From assembly GCA_947053345.1 (NCBI GenBank), contig CAMRSM010000001.1, forward strand, positions 1-64,000: a DNA stretch of 64,000 nucleotides, in the 5' to 3' direction. Both the position numbers and the translations under genes were made by a program. The notes beneath the pieces were generated by a model. The model was not told the origin of the DNA. It saw only the letters and a program-made list of their open reading frames with translations, and searched no databases. Position 1 is the stretch's first letter; each line of letters starts with the position of its first letter. This document shows, one piece after another, positions 8,046 through 17,411 of this stretch. The DNA comes from an uncultured Lachnospiraceae bacterium (GTDB lineage: Bacteria > Bacillota > Clostridia > Lachnospirales > Lachnospiraceae).

Positions 8046-9434
8046 ATGAGAGGGGATATGAGAAAGTTTGTTTCAAAAAGATCAATGGGAAAATCATGGA
8101 AGAGGACATTGTGCGCGGTGCTTGGCTCGGCGATGGTGCTTGCCGGCTGCGGCGGGGAAGATGCCGTTGGGGGAGAGCCGACGCAGGCCGTGAATCCGGG
8201 CGGGGACGGGCAGGTTACGCCGGAGGCGACCCCGGAACCGACAAAGGCGGAGGAGCCGACAAAGGCACCGGAAGAGGTGACCCCGGAACCGACGAAAGCG
8301 GAGGAGCCGACAAAGGCACCGGAAACGGACCCGGAACCGACAAAGGAAGCTACGGGGGATTCCGACACCCAGACAGTGGCAATGCGTGATATGACGACGA
8401 TGGAATATGTGCAGAGCCTCGGGGTCGGGATCAACCTCGGAAATACTTTTGAGAGCTGCGGCTGGGAGGCGGACACCGTAACCGCATATGAGACCGGATG
8501 GGGCAGCCCTGCCATCACCCCGAGGATCATCGAAGGTTACGCGAAATGCGGCTTTGGCGTGATGCGCATCCCGGTTGCATGGTCAAACCTGATGGGGGAC
8601 GATTACACCATCAATGATAAATATCTGGCGCGTGTTAAGTCGGTCGTGGACTGTGTGCTGAAAAACGACATGTGCGTTATCCTGAATATCCATTGGGACG
8701 GCGGCTGGTGGACCGGTTTTTCCGAACCGGACAAAAAGGATGAGTGCATGTACAAATATGAGCGCATCTGGACACAGCTTACCGAAGCATTCGGCGAATA
8801 TAATGACCACCTGATGTTCGAATCCCTCAACGAGGAGGGCTGCTGGGAGAACCTCTGGAACCGCTACGGCGGTGTAACGCCGGGGAAGGCACAAGCGTAT
8901 GCGCTTTTGAATGAGATCAACCAGAAGTTCGTGGATATTGTGCGGGGTTCGGGCGGGAACAACGCTCTGCGCCACCTGCTGATCGCGGGCTATTCGACCG
9001 ATATTGAGCTGACCTGTGACGAGCTTTTCGAAATGCCGGAGGATCCGGCGGGCCGCATGGCAGTCTCCGTTCATTATTATACGCCGTCCACTTTTGCGAT
9101 CCTTGATGAGGACGCAAGCTGGGGCAAGATGCAGCCGGACTGGGGAACCGAAGAAGAATACGAGTTTTTGTATAAAAATATGGACATGATGAAAGAGCAT
9201 TATATTGACAAGGGAATCCCGGTCATTGTCGGCGAGTTTGGGAGCGCGACGAGGAATAAGGCGGAAGGGGCGGTAAACCGCTATCTGACGGCTGTCTGTG
9301 AGGCGGCTTATTCCCGCGGTATGTGCCCGGTGCTCTGGGATATCACAAATGTGTTTTATAACCGCAGTGCGGCGAAGTTCATTGATGATGAACTCCTGGC
9401 CGGGCTGATGGCGGTGCTTGAGATTGAGCGGTAG
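8046..9434 (+). CDS. GH5 family endoglucanase-like lipoprotein
   Basis: 462 residues. Basic N-terminus, hydrophobic stretch and lipobox VLAGC (around residues 31-36) mark a lipoprotein anchored on the outer face of the membrane. A Pro/Thr/Glu linker with repeated EPTKAEEPTKAPE units follows (about 45-105), then a GH5 catalytic domain: LGVGINLGNTFE, NIHWDGGWW, acid/base Glu in FESLNEEG and nucleophile Glu in PVIVGEFGS. GH5 enzymes cut beta-1,4-glucans or mannans; the exact substrate cannot be read from sequence. Start 8046 or 8058 (the latter has GAGGGG 3 bases upstream); both keep the signal. Linker DNA shows a repeat of roughly 60 bases (8230-8345). Confidence 0.92.
   Translation: MRGDMRKFVSKRSMGKSWKRTLCAVLGSAMVLAGCGGEDAVGGEPTQAVNPGGDGQVTPEATPEPTKAEEPTKAPEEVTPEPTKAEEPTKAPETDPEPTKEATGDSDTQTVAMRDMTTMEYVQSLGVGINLGNTFESCGWEADTVTAYETGWGSPAITPRIIEGYAKCGFGVMRIPVAWSNLMGDDYTINDKYLARVKSVVDCVLKNDMCVILNIHWDGGWWTGFSEPDKKDECMYKYERIWTQLTEAFGEYNDHLMFESLNEEGCWENLWNRYGGVTPGKAQAYALLNEINQKFVDIVRGSGGNNALRHLLIAGYSTDIELTCDELFEMPEDPAGRMAVSVHYYTPSTFAILDEDASWGKMQPDWGTEEEYEFLYKNMDMMKEHYIDKGIPVIVGEFGSATRNKAEGAVNRYLTAVCEAAYSRGMCPVLWDITNVFYNRSAAKFIDDELLAGLMAVLEIER
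8228..8345 (+). repeat. repeated linker-coding DNA in the GH5 gene
   Basis: Two and a half copies of a unit reading CCGGAACCGACAAAGGCGG (given in part), encoding the EPTKAEEPTKAPE linker repeats. Prone to copy-number change by slippage. Confidence 0.7.
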
Positions 9435-9591
9435 GGAAGAAAAATCCCAAACGATTCTGACTATCCCATATAAATAAGCCGGGGGCTTGCGCCGGAATTA
9501 AAGGAACAATACAAAAATACGTATAATCGCAAACTTTGCGGCCGGCAATGAATAGAAATGGTAATGGATCGGAAGCAGCATAGTATTTTTT

Positions 9592-9654
9592 AAGGCATCC
9601 CATAAAAAGGGCAGATGGAGTAATCTTGATGCCGATTATGTGGGGTGCCTTTTT
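9592..9654 (+). terminator. terminator after the GH43-GH5 unit, elaborate hairpin
   Basis: About 14-bp stem between 9592-9605 and 9636-9651 (a few G-U pairs), enclosing a second GGCA/TGCC pairing, followed by TTTTT (9650-9654). The long internal loop is more elaborate than a plain terminator, so an attenuation role for the purine permease downstream is possible. The stretch 9435-9591 shows an additional small CGCAAA/TTTGCG hairpin near 9526-9538 and no gene. Confidence 0.65.
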
Positions 9655-9742
9655 ATAAATGTCAGCCAATTATTGTCGAACACAATCTAGTGCTTGATTT
9701 TATACGGAGTTTATGGTATTTTTATAAAGTATTCTGAAAATT

Positions 9743-9784
9743 GCATCCCGCATGACGGCGCTGTCCATGCGGGGGCGTGGATGC
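9743..9784 (+). promoter_or_regulatory. nested stem-loop in the permease leader
   Basis: GCATCC (9743-9748) pairs with GGATGC (9779-9784) and, inside, CGCATG (9749-9754) pairs with CATGCG (9766-9771), leaving an 11-base apical loop and a 7-base bulge. It lies 78 bases before the permease start. It does not match the purine riboswitch core (no GTTTCTACC-type junction), so no known class is assigned. Confidence 0.45.
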
Positions 9785-9861
9785 ACTTCTGGAGGGACGG
9801 GGTATTCTCCGGGTGGTTCATCCCTAATATTATGTACGGCGCAGAAAGAGGTTGTTTCCTT

Positions 9862-11280
9862 ATGGAAAAGTATTTTCAGGTAAAAGAAAAGGGATCCACG
9901 GTCAAGACCGAGATTCTGGCGGGACTTACGACCTTCATGGCGATGGCTTACATCCTCATGGTCAATTCGGGCATGTTTTCGGATCTGGCGGAGATGTCCG
10001 GCACGACAGCGGATAAGATGTACAACGCGGTCTATATTGCCACGGCGATTTCCGCGGTCGCGGGCACGCTCTTGATCGGCCTGCTTGCCAATCTGCCGCT
10101 TGCGCAGGCTTCCGGTATGGGCCTGAATGCGTTTTTTGTCTATACCGTATGTTTTGGCTTCGGGCTGACTTACGCAAATGCGCTGCTGCTGGTTCTTTTT
10201 GACGGTGTGCTGTTCATCGCCCTGACGCTGACCGGTGTCCGCAAGAAGATTTTTGATGCGATCCCGGCCTCCGTGCGCATGGCGATCCCGGCAGGCATCG
10301 GTCTGTTCATCGCGTTCCTTGGTCTCCAGAACGCGGGAATTGTCGTGCTGAACAGTTCCACCTGTGTCACCCTTGTGTCGTTCAATGTGTTTAACGGTAC
10401 GGCGACCTGGGCGACGATCATGCCGCTGCTCGTCACGATCTTTACGCTGATCGCGATCGCCGCACTTTCCGCGCGCAAGATCAAGGGCGCTGTGTTCTGG
10501 GGGATGCTTGGCGGCACGCTGGCTTACTATATCCTGGGGTTCACGGTGAAGGATTTTTATGTGGGTTTTGGGGACAAGTTCAATTTTAACCCGTTCGCCG
10601 CATTTAAAGATTTCGGGGAGCTTGCGCTCGGCAAGGTATTCACGCAGGGTTTTGATTTCTCCGGATATCTGGCAGACCACAGCACCGCTTCGCTCATCAT
10701 CCTTCTGGTGACGACTGCGCTCGCGTTCTGTCTTGTGGATATGTTTGATACGCTTGGCACGTTGTTCGGCGCATGCTCCCGCGGGAATATGCTGACCGAG
10801 AAAGGCGAGGTTCCGAATTTTGAGAAGGCAATGCTCTCCGACGCGATCGCTACGGTCTGCGGTTCGGTCTGCGGTACATCGACGGTCACGACCTTCGTAG
10901 AGGCATCTTCCGGTATTGCGGAGGGCGGGCGCACCGGGCTTTCTGCAATGGTGACGGCTGCAATGTTCTTTATCACGATGTTCCTGAGCCCGATCGCCTC
11001 GCTGATCCCGGGCTGTGCTACGGCGGCTGTCCTGATCTTTGTCGGTGTCCTCATGATGGGTGCGGTATTAAAGATTGAGTGGAATGATCCTGCCATCGCG
11101 CTTCCGGCCTTCCTCACGATCTCGTTCATGCCGTTTACGTACAACATCAGCTATGGTATTGCGTTCGGTCTGATTTCCTACATTTTCTTAAAACTGTTTA
11201 CGGGTAAGGGGAAGGAAGTGAATGTTGGGACATGGGTGATCGGCGCACTGTTTGCGGCGATGTTCTTCCTGACGCACTAA
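9862..11280 (+). CDS. NCS2 family purine permease (AzgA-like)
   Basis: 472-residue integral membrane protein with about 12-14 hydrophobic segments, typical of the AzgA branch of NCS2 transporters that import hypoxanthine, guanine or adenine with protons. Family marks: GLTTFMAMAYILMVN near the N-terminus, QASGMGLNAFF, VDMFDTLGTLFG and the serine/threonine-rich CGTSTVTTFVEASSG loop. The start at 9862 (MEKYFQVKEKG) is chosen because it begins at the conserved N-terminus and has AAGAGG upstream; the frame extends 56 residues upstream without conservation. Single-gene unit ending in a terminator at 11324. Confidence 0.93.
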   Translation: MEKYFQVKEKGSTVKTEILAGLTTFMAMAYILMVNSGMFSDLAEMSGTTADKMYNAVYIATAISAVAGTLLIGLLANLPLAQASGMGLNAFFVYTVCFGFGLTYANALLLVLFDGVLFIALTLTGVRKKIFDAIPASVRMAIPAGIGLFIAFLGLQNAGIVVLNSSTCVTLVSFNVFNGTATWATIMPLLVTIFTLIAIAALSARKIKGAVFWGMLGGTLAYYILGFTVKDFYVGFGDKFNFNPFAAFKDFGELALGKVFTQGFDFSGYLADHSTASLIILLVTTALAFCLVDMFDTLGTLFGACSRGNMLTEKGEVPNFEKAMLSDAIATVCGSVCGTSTVTTFVEASSGIAEGGRTGLSAMVTAAMFFITMFLSPIASLIPGCATAAVLIFVGVLMMGAVLKIEWNDPAIALPAFLTISFMPFTYNISYGIAFGLISYIFLKLFTGKGKEVNVGTWVIGALFAAMFFLTH

Positions 11281-11323
11281 GCGTTTGGCGCATTGGAAAC
11301 AATGTGCGGATGATCACAAAAAA

Positions 11324-11358
11324 CTGTCGTGTGGGGATCCCTGCACGGCAGCTTTTTT
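11324..11358 (+). terminator. terminator after the purine permease
   Basis: CTGTCGTG (11324-11331) pairs with CACGGCAG (11344-11351, one G-U), followed by C and six Ts; flanking A6 upstream makes it partly bidirectional. The remainder of 11281-11587 holds only the murF promoter. Confidence 0.8.
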
Positions 11359-11526
11359 GTGTGCAGATGTGTACGGGGAAATCGCTGCCGCTATGGTTTT
11401 ATAACTTCCCGGTTTGCCAATAAGCCTAAAATGACAGTTGACCCATCCGAGTTCTGCTTCTTCCTGTCCCCGTTTTCTTATTCATTCCTGAAAACTTCCG
11501 TAGGGGAGCTGCCAGGAAAAAAATAG

Positions 11527-11555
11527 TTCCCATTCTCCGGAAAATGTAGTATAAT
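11527..11555 (+). promoter_or_regulatory. sigma-A promoter of murF
   Basis: -10 TATAAT (11550-11555) is a perfect match; 17 bases upstream is TTCCCA, a weaker -35. It lies 32 bases before the murF start and probably drives the long murF-priA-def-fmt run. Confidence 0.6.
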
Positions 11556-11587
11556 TACAATATTATGGCTTTGAGAAGGGGTTTGCG

Positions 11588-13189
11588 ATGAGGGCGTATA
11601 CGGTAAGTGAGATTGCAAAGATCGTGGGCGGGGAGCTGCTCTGTGGGGATGGCAGTATCGGGATTACAGAATTTTCAACCAATTCGAAAGAGGGGGACGC
11701 GGCGACCATGTTTGTCCCGGTGATCGGGGAGCGGGTGGACGCGCATGATTTTATCGGGGATGCCTATGCGCACGGGATGCGGGCAACGTTTACATGCAGG
11801 AAGGATGTGCCCGTGCAGTGCGGTGCGGATATGGCTTGCGTATATATCGGCCGGACCGGGGAGAAGAACCCGAATGTGGCGGCATTGCAGTGCTTCGGGG
11901 CATATGTGCGGAGGACGTTTGCGGTTCCGGTGATCGGCGTGACGGGCAGCGTCGGCAAGACAACGACAAAGGAGATGCTGGCGGCGGCGCTGGAGACGGG
12001 GCTTTGTACGTTGAAGACGGCGGGGAACATGAACAGCCAGGTCGGACTGCCGCGCATGATGTGCCGGCTGGAGGAGAAGCATGAGATCGCGGTGATTGAG
12101 ATGGGGATGAGCCTGCCCGGCGAGATGGAAAGGCTTGTGCGCGTGGCGCGCCCGGATTGTGCGGTCATGACGAATATCGGGGTCTCCCACATCGGGCAGC
12201 TTGGCTCAAAGGAAAACATCCGCCGGGAAAAACTGAATATCATCAATGAATTTCCGGAGGGCGGGACATTGTTCCTCAACGCGGATGACCCGATGCTGCG
12301 GGAAGTTGCGGATGCCTGGAGGGCGGTCCGCGGGGAAAAAATGTCCGGTGTGATGCGGGATGATGGACAGGATGGGACGGTTTTTGTGCACGGTGTCGCG
12401 ATGGATGTGGTGACAGCGGAACGGTTTCCGCATATCCGTGTGGTTACTTACGGCACACAGGAGGGCTGTGATTATCATGCGGGGGACATTCATGTCGTTG
12501 ATGAGCGGATCGGATTCCGGCTTTTTGGCGGGGGAGCTGACGGTCTTTTGGTGCGCCTTTCGGTTGCCGGACAGCACAATGTGCTCAATGCACTGGCGGC
12601 GTTTGCGGTGGCAGGGCAGTACGGCATCGCGGCAGGGCAGGCGGCAGAGGGGCTTTCCGGCTACCGGCCGATGGCGATGCGGGGCGGCAGGATCAACGCG
12701 GGCGGGCTGATTTTAATTGATGATACTTACAATGCCAGCCCGGACTCGATGCGGGGCGGCATCGACAGTCTGATGGCGGTGAAGGCGGGGCGGCATATCG
12801 CGGTGCTGGCGGATATGCTGGAGCTTGGCGCGGTCTCCAAGGAATGCCATGAGCAGGTCGGGTACTACGCTGCAGGGCGCGGGGTGGATCATATCGTGGC
12901 GATCGGACAGGAGGCAAAGTATTATGCGGCGGCGGTGCAGGAACGGGCAGGGCGGTGTGCCATGTCCGGGGAAAATTCCGGCGGGGAAACCGGCTGTCGG
13001 ACATCGTGCTCGCTTTTTGAGGATAACGCCCGTGCGCTTGCGTTTTTAAGGGAATATGTGCGGGAAGGGGATGCGATCTTGTTTAAGGGCTCGCGCGGGA
13101 TGAAGCTGGAAGAACTGGTAGCGGCGTTTTCCACGGAGGAGACACCACAGGGGTTCCAGGATTTAAAACAGCAGGGATATAAGCTTTAA
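11588..13189 (+). CDS. murF: UDP-MurNAc-tripeptide-D-alanyl-D-alanine ligase
   Basis: Adds D-Ala-D-Ala to UDP-MurNAc-tripeptide, the last cytoplasmic step in muropeptide assembly. 533 residues, longer than the usual 450-470. Mur ligase ATP loop VTGSVGKTTTKE (about residues 118-129), EMGMS block, NIGVSHI, and the DDTYNASPDSM motif typical of MurF are intact. The excess length is partly a hydrophilic Cys/Gly-rich insert (about residues 450-475, GRCAMSGENSGGETGCRTSC) in the C-terminal domain. Start ATG 11588 follows AGAAGGGG. murF stands apart from the dcw cluster 16 kb downstream, where murE/murF would normally be. Confidence 0.95.
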   Translation: MRAYTVSEIAKIVGGELLCGDGSIGITEFSTNSKEGDAATMFVPVIGERVDAHDFIGDAYAHGMRATFTCRKDVPVQCGADMACVYIGRTGEKNPNVAALQCFGAYVRRTFAVPVIGVTGSVGKTTTKEMLAAALETGLCTLKTAGNMNSQVGLPRMMCRLEEKHEIAVIEMGMSLPGEMERLVRVARPDCAVMTNIGVSHIGQLGSKENIRREKLNIINEFPEGGTLFLNADDPMLREVADAWRAVRGEKMSGVMRDDGQDGTVFVHGVAMDVVTAERFPHIRVVTYGTQEGCDYHAGDIHVVDERIGFRLFGGGADGLLVRLSVAGQHNVLNALAAFAVAGQYGIAAGQAAEGLSGYRPMAMRGGRINAGGLILIDDTYNASPDSMRGGIDSLMAVKAGRHIAVLADMLELGAVSKECHEQVGYYAAGRGVDHIVAIGQEAKYYAAAVQERAGRCAMSGENSGGETGCRTSCSLFEDNARALAFLREYVREGDAILFKGSRGMKLEELVAAFSTEETPQGFQDLKQQGYKL

Positions 13190-13268
13190 TTCCCGTGGAA
13201 AAACGGGGACTTGGGAAGAATGCGGACCGTGAAGCAGGAATAAAAGGCAGCAAGGGGAGGAAAGGGAC

Positions 13269-15554
13269 ATGTACGCGGATGTAATCGTGGATATTTCGAG
13301 CGGACAACTGGATAAGACATATCAATACCGTATCCCGGAATCTCTTGCCGCGGCGGCGGTCGTGGGCGCGCCCGTGGTGATGCCGTTCGGGCACGGGAAG
13401 CGGGAGGGCTATATTGTCGGGCTTTCTGAGGAGCCTAAAATTGAGTTGGAGCGCATCAAACCGATTCTTGCAATCAAAGAGGGCGGTGAGGTGATCGAGA
13501 GCCAGATGATCGCGCTGGCATATTTCATCCGTGAAAATTTCGGCGCGACAATGAATGATGCGCTGCGCACGGTGCTCCCGGTGAAGCAGGCGGTGCGCCG
13601 GGTGGAGAAGAAGACGGTGGTGCTTGCGGCGGGTGCGGATGTGGCGGGCGATGCGCTTGCGCTTGCCCGGCGCAGGAAGCATGTGGCGAAGGAGCGGCTT
13701 TTGTGCGAATTGATGCGCGTGCGGGAACTGCCTTGGGAGACGGTGACGGAAAAGCTCGCGGTTTCCTCCGCGACGGTACAGGCATTGGCGAGGGAGGGAA
13801 TCGTTAAGGTGCGCGCGCAGGAAAGTTACCGCAACCCGCTTACGGGCATGTTGGGGTTTCCTGCCGGAGGCGGGGAATCCGGGATGGAGGCAGTGCATCG
13901 TGCGGCGGTGCCGGCAGGGGAGACAGGGCTCAATGAAGACCAGCGATTTATCCATGACCGGATTTCCGCAGATCTTGCGGAGGGGAGGCATAGAACCTAC
14001 CTGATCCACGGAGTGACGGGGAGCGGCAAGACGGAGGTCTATCTGTCGGTGATCGGGGATGTGGTGCGCGCGGGAAGGCAGGTGATCATGCTGATCCCGG
14101 AGATCGCGCTGACCTACCAGACGCTCCGGCGCTTCTACCACCGCTTTGGGGAGCGGGTATCGGTCTTACATTCGCGCATGTCGGCGGGGGAGCGCTATGA
14201 CCAGAGCCTGCGGGCAAAAAGGGGGGAGATTGATATCATGATCGGCCCGCGGTCCGCGCTGTTTACGCCGTTTCAAAAGCTCGGGCTGATCATCCTTGAC
14301 GAGGAACATGAGAGCAGCTACAAAAGTGAAATGCCGCCGAAATACCACGCGCGCGAGGTGGCGGTCGAACGGGCGCGCCTGTCCGGCGCGTCCGTGGTCT
14401 TAGGTTCCGCGACACCGTCGCTCGAGTCCTACGCGCGGGCGTTAAAGGGCGAGTATACCATGTTTACGCTGAAGAGGCGCGCGGTACCCGGGGCGCGGAT
14501 GCCTGCCGTTACGGTGGTCGACTTGCGGGAGGAACTCTCGGCGGGAAACCGGACGATTTTCTCCCGGGTTCTGCAGGAGAAGATAAAGGAACGGATTGCG
14601 TGCGGGCAGCAGACGATGCTTTTTTTAAACCGAAGGGGGTACGCGGGGTTTGTTTCCTGCCGTGCATGCGGACATGTAATGAAATGCCCGCACTGTGATA
14701 TTTCGATGACGGAGCATGGCGACGGGATGCTGGTCTGCCACTACTGCGGGGAGCGGCAGAAAAAGCCGGCGCTCTGCCCGGTGTGCGGTTCGAGATACAT
14801 CGCAGGTTTTGGCACCGGCACACAAAAGATTGAGGAGGGTGTAAAAAAAATGTTCCCGGATGCGCGGGTACTGCGCATGGACGCGGACACGACGAAGAAA
14901 AAAGAGGATTACGGGGAGATTTTGTCGGCGTTTTCCTGCGGGGAGGCGGATATTCTGGTCGGTACGCAGATGATCGTAAAGGGGCATGATTTTCCGAAGG
15001 TCACTCTGGTGGGAATCCTTGCTGCCGACTTATCCTTAAATTCCGCGGACTACCGGGCGGCGGAGCGCACGTTTGACCTGCTGGCACAGGCGGCGGGGCG
15101 GGCGGGGCGGGGGGAACTTTCCGGGGATGTCGTGATCCAGACTTACCAGCCGGGCCATTACGCGGTCAGGGCGGCGGCAGAGGGGGATTATGAGGGATTT
15201 TTCCGGAAGGAGATTGCGTTCCGCAAAGCACTTTTGTACCCGCCCGCTTCCCATGTCCTTGCCGTGCTCGTGTTCTCAGCGAAGGAGGAACGGGCGGACG
15301 CGGCGGCGGCGCTTTTATCCGGTGCGGCGGCGCATTTCCTCTCAGACAATGCCATGACAACCACAATGGTGGGACCTGCCCCGGCATCGCTTGCGAAAGC
15401 GAACGATCGGTACCGGAGGATGATTTATTTGAAAGAATCCGATTATTCTTCGCTTGTAGCCTTGAAAAATTTTCTGGAAGGTTATATATTATACTCGGAG
15501 CAGTTTAAGAATGCGGGTGTACAATTTGATTTTGACCCGGTGAACGGGTATTGA
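13269..15554 (+). CDS. priA: primosomal protein N' (replication restart helicase)
   Basis: 761-residue superfamily 2 DNA helicase that rebuilds replication forks after arrest by loading DnaB-type helicase through other primosome proteins. N-terminal 3'-end-binding domain (1-105), winged helix, Walker A GVTGSGKTEVY (about 255), DEEH box in ILDEEHESSYK, and two zinc-binding pairs sets (CRACGHVMKCPHC and CHYCGERQ...CPVCGS) between the helicase lobes; GTQMIVKGHDFPKVTLVG and QAAGRAGR motifs complete the motor. Start ATG 13269 follows GGGGAGGAAAGG. Located between murF and def, a common Firmicute arrangement with def-fmt. Confidence 0.97.
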   Translation: MYADVIVDISSGQLDKTYQYRIPESLAAAAVVGAPVVMPFGHGKREGYIVGLSEEPKIELERIKPILAIKEGGEVIESQMIALAYFIRENFGATMNDALRTVLPVKQAVRRVEKKTVVLAAGADVAGDALALARRRKHVAKERLLCELMRVRELPWETVTEKLAVSSATVQALAREGIVKVRAQESYRNPLTGMLGFPAGGGESGMEAVHRAAVPAGETGLNEDQRFIHDRISADLAEGRHRTYLIHGVTGSGKTEVYLSVIGDVVRAGRQVIMLIPEIALTYQTLRRFYHRFGERVSVLHSRMSAGERYDQSLRAKRGEIDIMIGPRSALFTPFQKLGLIILDEEHESSYKSEMPPKYHAREVAVERARLSGASVVLGSATPSLESYARALKGEYTMFTLKRRAVPGARMPAVTVVDLREELSAGNRTIFSRVLQEKIKERIACGQQTMLFLNRRGYAGFVSCRACGHVMKCPHCDISMTEHGDGMLVCHYCGERQKKPALCPVCGSRYIAGFGTGTQKIEEGVKKMFPDARVLRMDADTTKKKEDYGEILSAFSCGEADILVGTQMIVKGHDFPKVTLVGILAADLSLNSADYRAAERTFDLLAQAAGRAGRGELSGDVVIQTYQPGHYAVRAAAEGDYEGFFRKEIAFRKALLYPPASHVLAVLVFSAKEERADAAAALLSGAAAHFLSDNAMTTTMVGPAPASLAKANDRYRRMIYLKESDYSSLVALKNFLEGYILYSEQFKNAGVQFDFDPVNGY

Positions 15555-15672
15555 GCGCGGGTCAAAATGGCCGCGCGTGCCGGGGGCGGTGCGCGGGAAT
15601 GGAAAGAAGTTTGCGGAGGTGCGGTTTCCGCGGGCCCTAAAAAAATTAAGCCGCACAGAAACGAGGAATGGG

Positions 15673-16149
15673 ATGGCAATTCGTAAAATCAGGAAAATCG
15701 GGGACAGTATCTTAAATAAGCAGACAAAGGAGATCACGGAGATGACACCCCGTCTGGCATCCTTGATCGACGATATGCTTGAGACGATGTATGACGCGGA
15801 CGGTGTGGGGCTGGCAGCGCCGCAGGTCGGTGTATTAAAGCAGCTTGTCGTGATTGACGTGTCGGAGAATGCCGACGAGCCGATGGTGCTGATCAATCCG
15901 AGGATTGTGGAGACTTCCGGGGAGCAGACAGGGGATGAGGCATGTCTTAGTGTGCCTGGCAAGTCCGGGAAAGTAACGCGGCCAAATTTTGTGAAGGTGC
16001 AGGCGCTTGACCGGAATATGCAGCCGGTGGAGTACACGGGAACGGAGCTGCTCGCCCGTGCGATGTGCCATGAGATCGACCATCTCTCCGGCGTTTTGTA
16101 CGTTGAGCGGGTGGAGGGGGAACTGCATGATGCGAGGGCTTCCGAGTAA
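15673..16149 (+). CDS. def: peptide deformylase
   Basis: Removes the formyl group from nascent N-terminal methionine. 158 residues. Motif 1 GVGLAAPQVG (44-53) and motif 3 HEIDH (two metal-binding His and the catalytic Glu) are intact. Motif 2, normally EGCLS, reads EACLS here; the metal-binding Cys is kept but Gly is replaced by Ala. Start ATG 15673 has GAGGAA 4-6 bases upstream; the longer frame back to 15577 overlaps the priA tail and lacks support. Paired with fmt 89 bases downstream. Confidence 0.95.
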   Translation: MAIRKIRKIGDSILNKQTKEITEMTPRLASLIDDMLETMYDADGVGLAAPQVGVLKQLVVIDVSENADEPMVLINPRIVETSGEQTGDEACLSVPGKSGKVTRPNFVKVQALDRNMQPVEYTGTELLARAMCHEIDHLSGVLYVERVEGELHDARASE

Positions 16150-16238
16150 GGGGAAGCGGTCTTTTTGCAGAACACAGAAGTGGCGGAAATAGTTTAAGTA
16201 GGGCGGCAATGGCCGCTGTCCTGCGGAAATGAGGATGT

Positions 16239-17195
16239 ATGAAGATTGTTTACATGGGAACCCCGGAAATTGCGGCGGTCATTTTGGAGAATATGCTTGC
16301 GGCAGGGGACGAGGTGGCGGCGGTCGTGACGCAGCCGGACAGGCCGAAGGGACGCGGGCATGGGCTTGCTTATTCGGAGGTCAAGCGTGTGGCAGCCGCA
16401 CATGGGCTGCCCGTTTATCAGCCGGAAAGGGTAAAGGAGGAGGAGTTTCTTTCCTGTATGGAAAGGCTTGCGCCGGAGCTGATTGTTGTGGCGGCTTTTG
16501 GGCAGATTCTCCCGAAGCGGCTTTTGGATATGCCGAAATACGGGTGTATCAATGTCCATGCCTCCCTGCTGCCGAAATACCGGGGTGCCGCGCCGATCCA
16601 ATATGCGATCCTGAACGGGGAGCGTGAGACGGGCGTGACGATCCAGTACATGGCGCAGGGGATTGATACCGGCGATATGATCACGCGCGAGGTGGTGGCG
16701 GTCGCACCGGACGAGACAGGCGGCAGCCTGCACGACAAACTCGCGGCGGCGGGCTGCGTGGCACTGCGCCGTGCGATCGGGCAGATCGCGGACGGCACGG
16801 CGGTGCGCACGCCGCAGGACGAGGCGCAGGCGAGCCATGTTGGGATGCTTTCAAAAGAGATGGGACGGCTTGATTTTTCACAGCCGGCGGATGCTTTGGA
16901 GCGCATGGTGCGGGCGTTTAACCCTTGGCCGAGTGCGTACACGGTGCTTGACGGGAAAATCCTGAAATTTTTCCGGTGTGAGGCCGTACCGCTGTCCGCC
17001 AAGGAACTGCAGCGGGGGAAGGAATCTGCCTTCTGCTGCGGCATGGTGTCTGCGGTGGAAGCGGATTCTTTTACGGTTTTAACCGGGGACGGCGGGCTTA
17101 CCGTGCGGGAGCTGCAGCTTGAGGGGAAGCGGCGCATGACGGCGGCGGAGTTCCTGCGCGGTTACGCCTTAAAATGCGGGATGCGTCTGGGCTAA
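16239..17195 (+). CDS. fmt: methionyl-tRNA formyltransferase
   Basis: Formylates Met-tRNA for initiation using 10-formyl-THF. 318 residues: N-terminal Rossmann transferase domain with the substrate loop and catalytic signature HASLLPKYRGAAPIQ (about 107-121), IDTGDMI, and a C-terminal OB-like tRNA-binding domain (FNPWPSAYT onward). Start ATG 16239 with GAGGAT upstream. Works as a pair with def just upstream: one adds and the other removes the formyl group. Its one-carbon donor is fed by Fhs encoded at 43822. Confidence 0.97.
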   Translation: MKIVYMGTPEIAAVILENMLAAGDEVAAVVTQPDRPKGRGHGLAYSEVKRVAAAHGLPVYQPERVKEEEFLSCMERLAPELIVVAAFGQILPKRLLDMPKYGCINVHASLLPKYRGAAPIQYAILNGERETGVTIQYMAQGIDTGDMITREVVAVAPDETGGSLHDKLAAAGCVALRRAIGQIADGTAVRTPQDEAQASHVGMLSKEMGRLDFSQPADALERMVRAFNPWPSAYTVLDGKILKFFRCEAVPLSAKELQRGKESAFCCGMVSAVEADSFTVLTGDGGLTVRELQLEGKRRMTAAEFLRGYALKCGMRLG

Positions 17196-17411
17196 TGCAG
17201 GGGCGTATGCTTTTGCCGTTATCGGGTTGTGCCAGGCGGGGAAGCGTTTTTCCGGAGCTGCCCGGAATCGGGTTTTGGCAGGGATGTTGCGAGTTTTAAG
17301 AAAATTTTAATGAGAATGTAAAAGAATTTACGCATTTTACTGGTAAGATATACTTACTATGGTAAAAACAGCATGTGGTATATGCCAAACTTTAAACAGG
17401 AGGAATAATAT

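Noticed and set aside
9516..9560. Purine riboswitch upstream of the NCS2 permease (ACGTATAATCGC looked like the start of one)
   Set aside because: The junction GTTTCTACC-type core and the P3/L3 partner are missing, so the likeness is limited to the first 12 bases.
9674..9680. Exact Spo0A consensus TGTCGAA upstream of the purine permease
   Set aside because: A single 7-base match is expected several times in 64 kb by chance, with no second box or promoter nearby.
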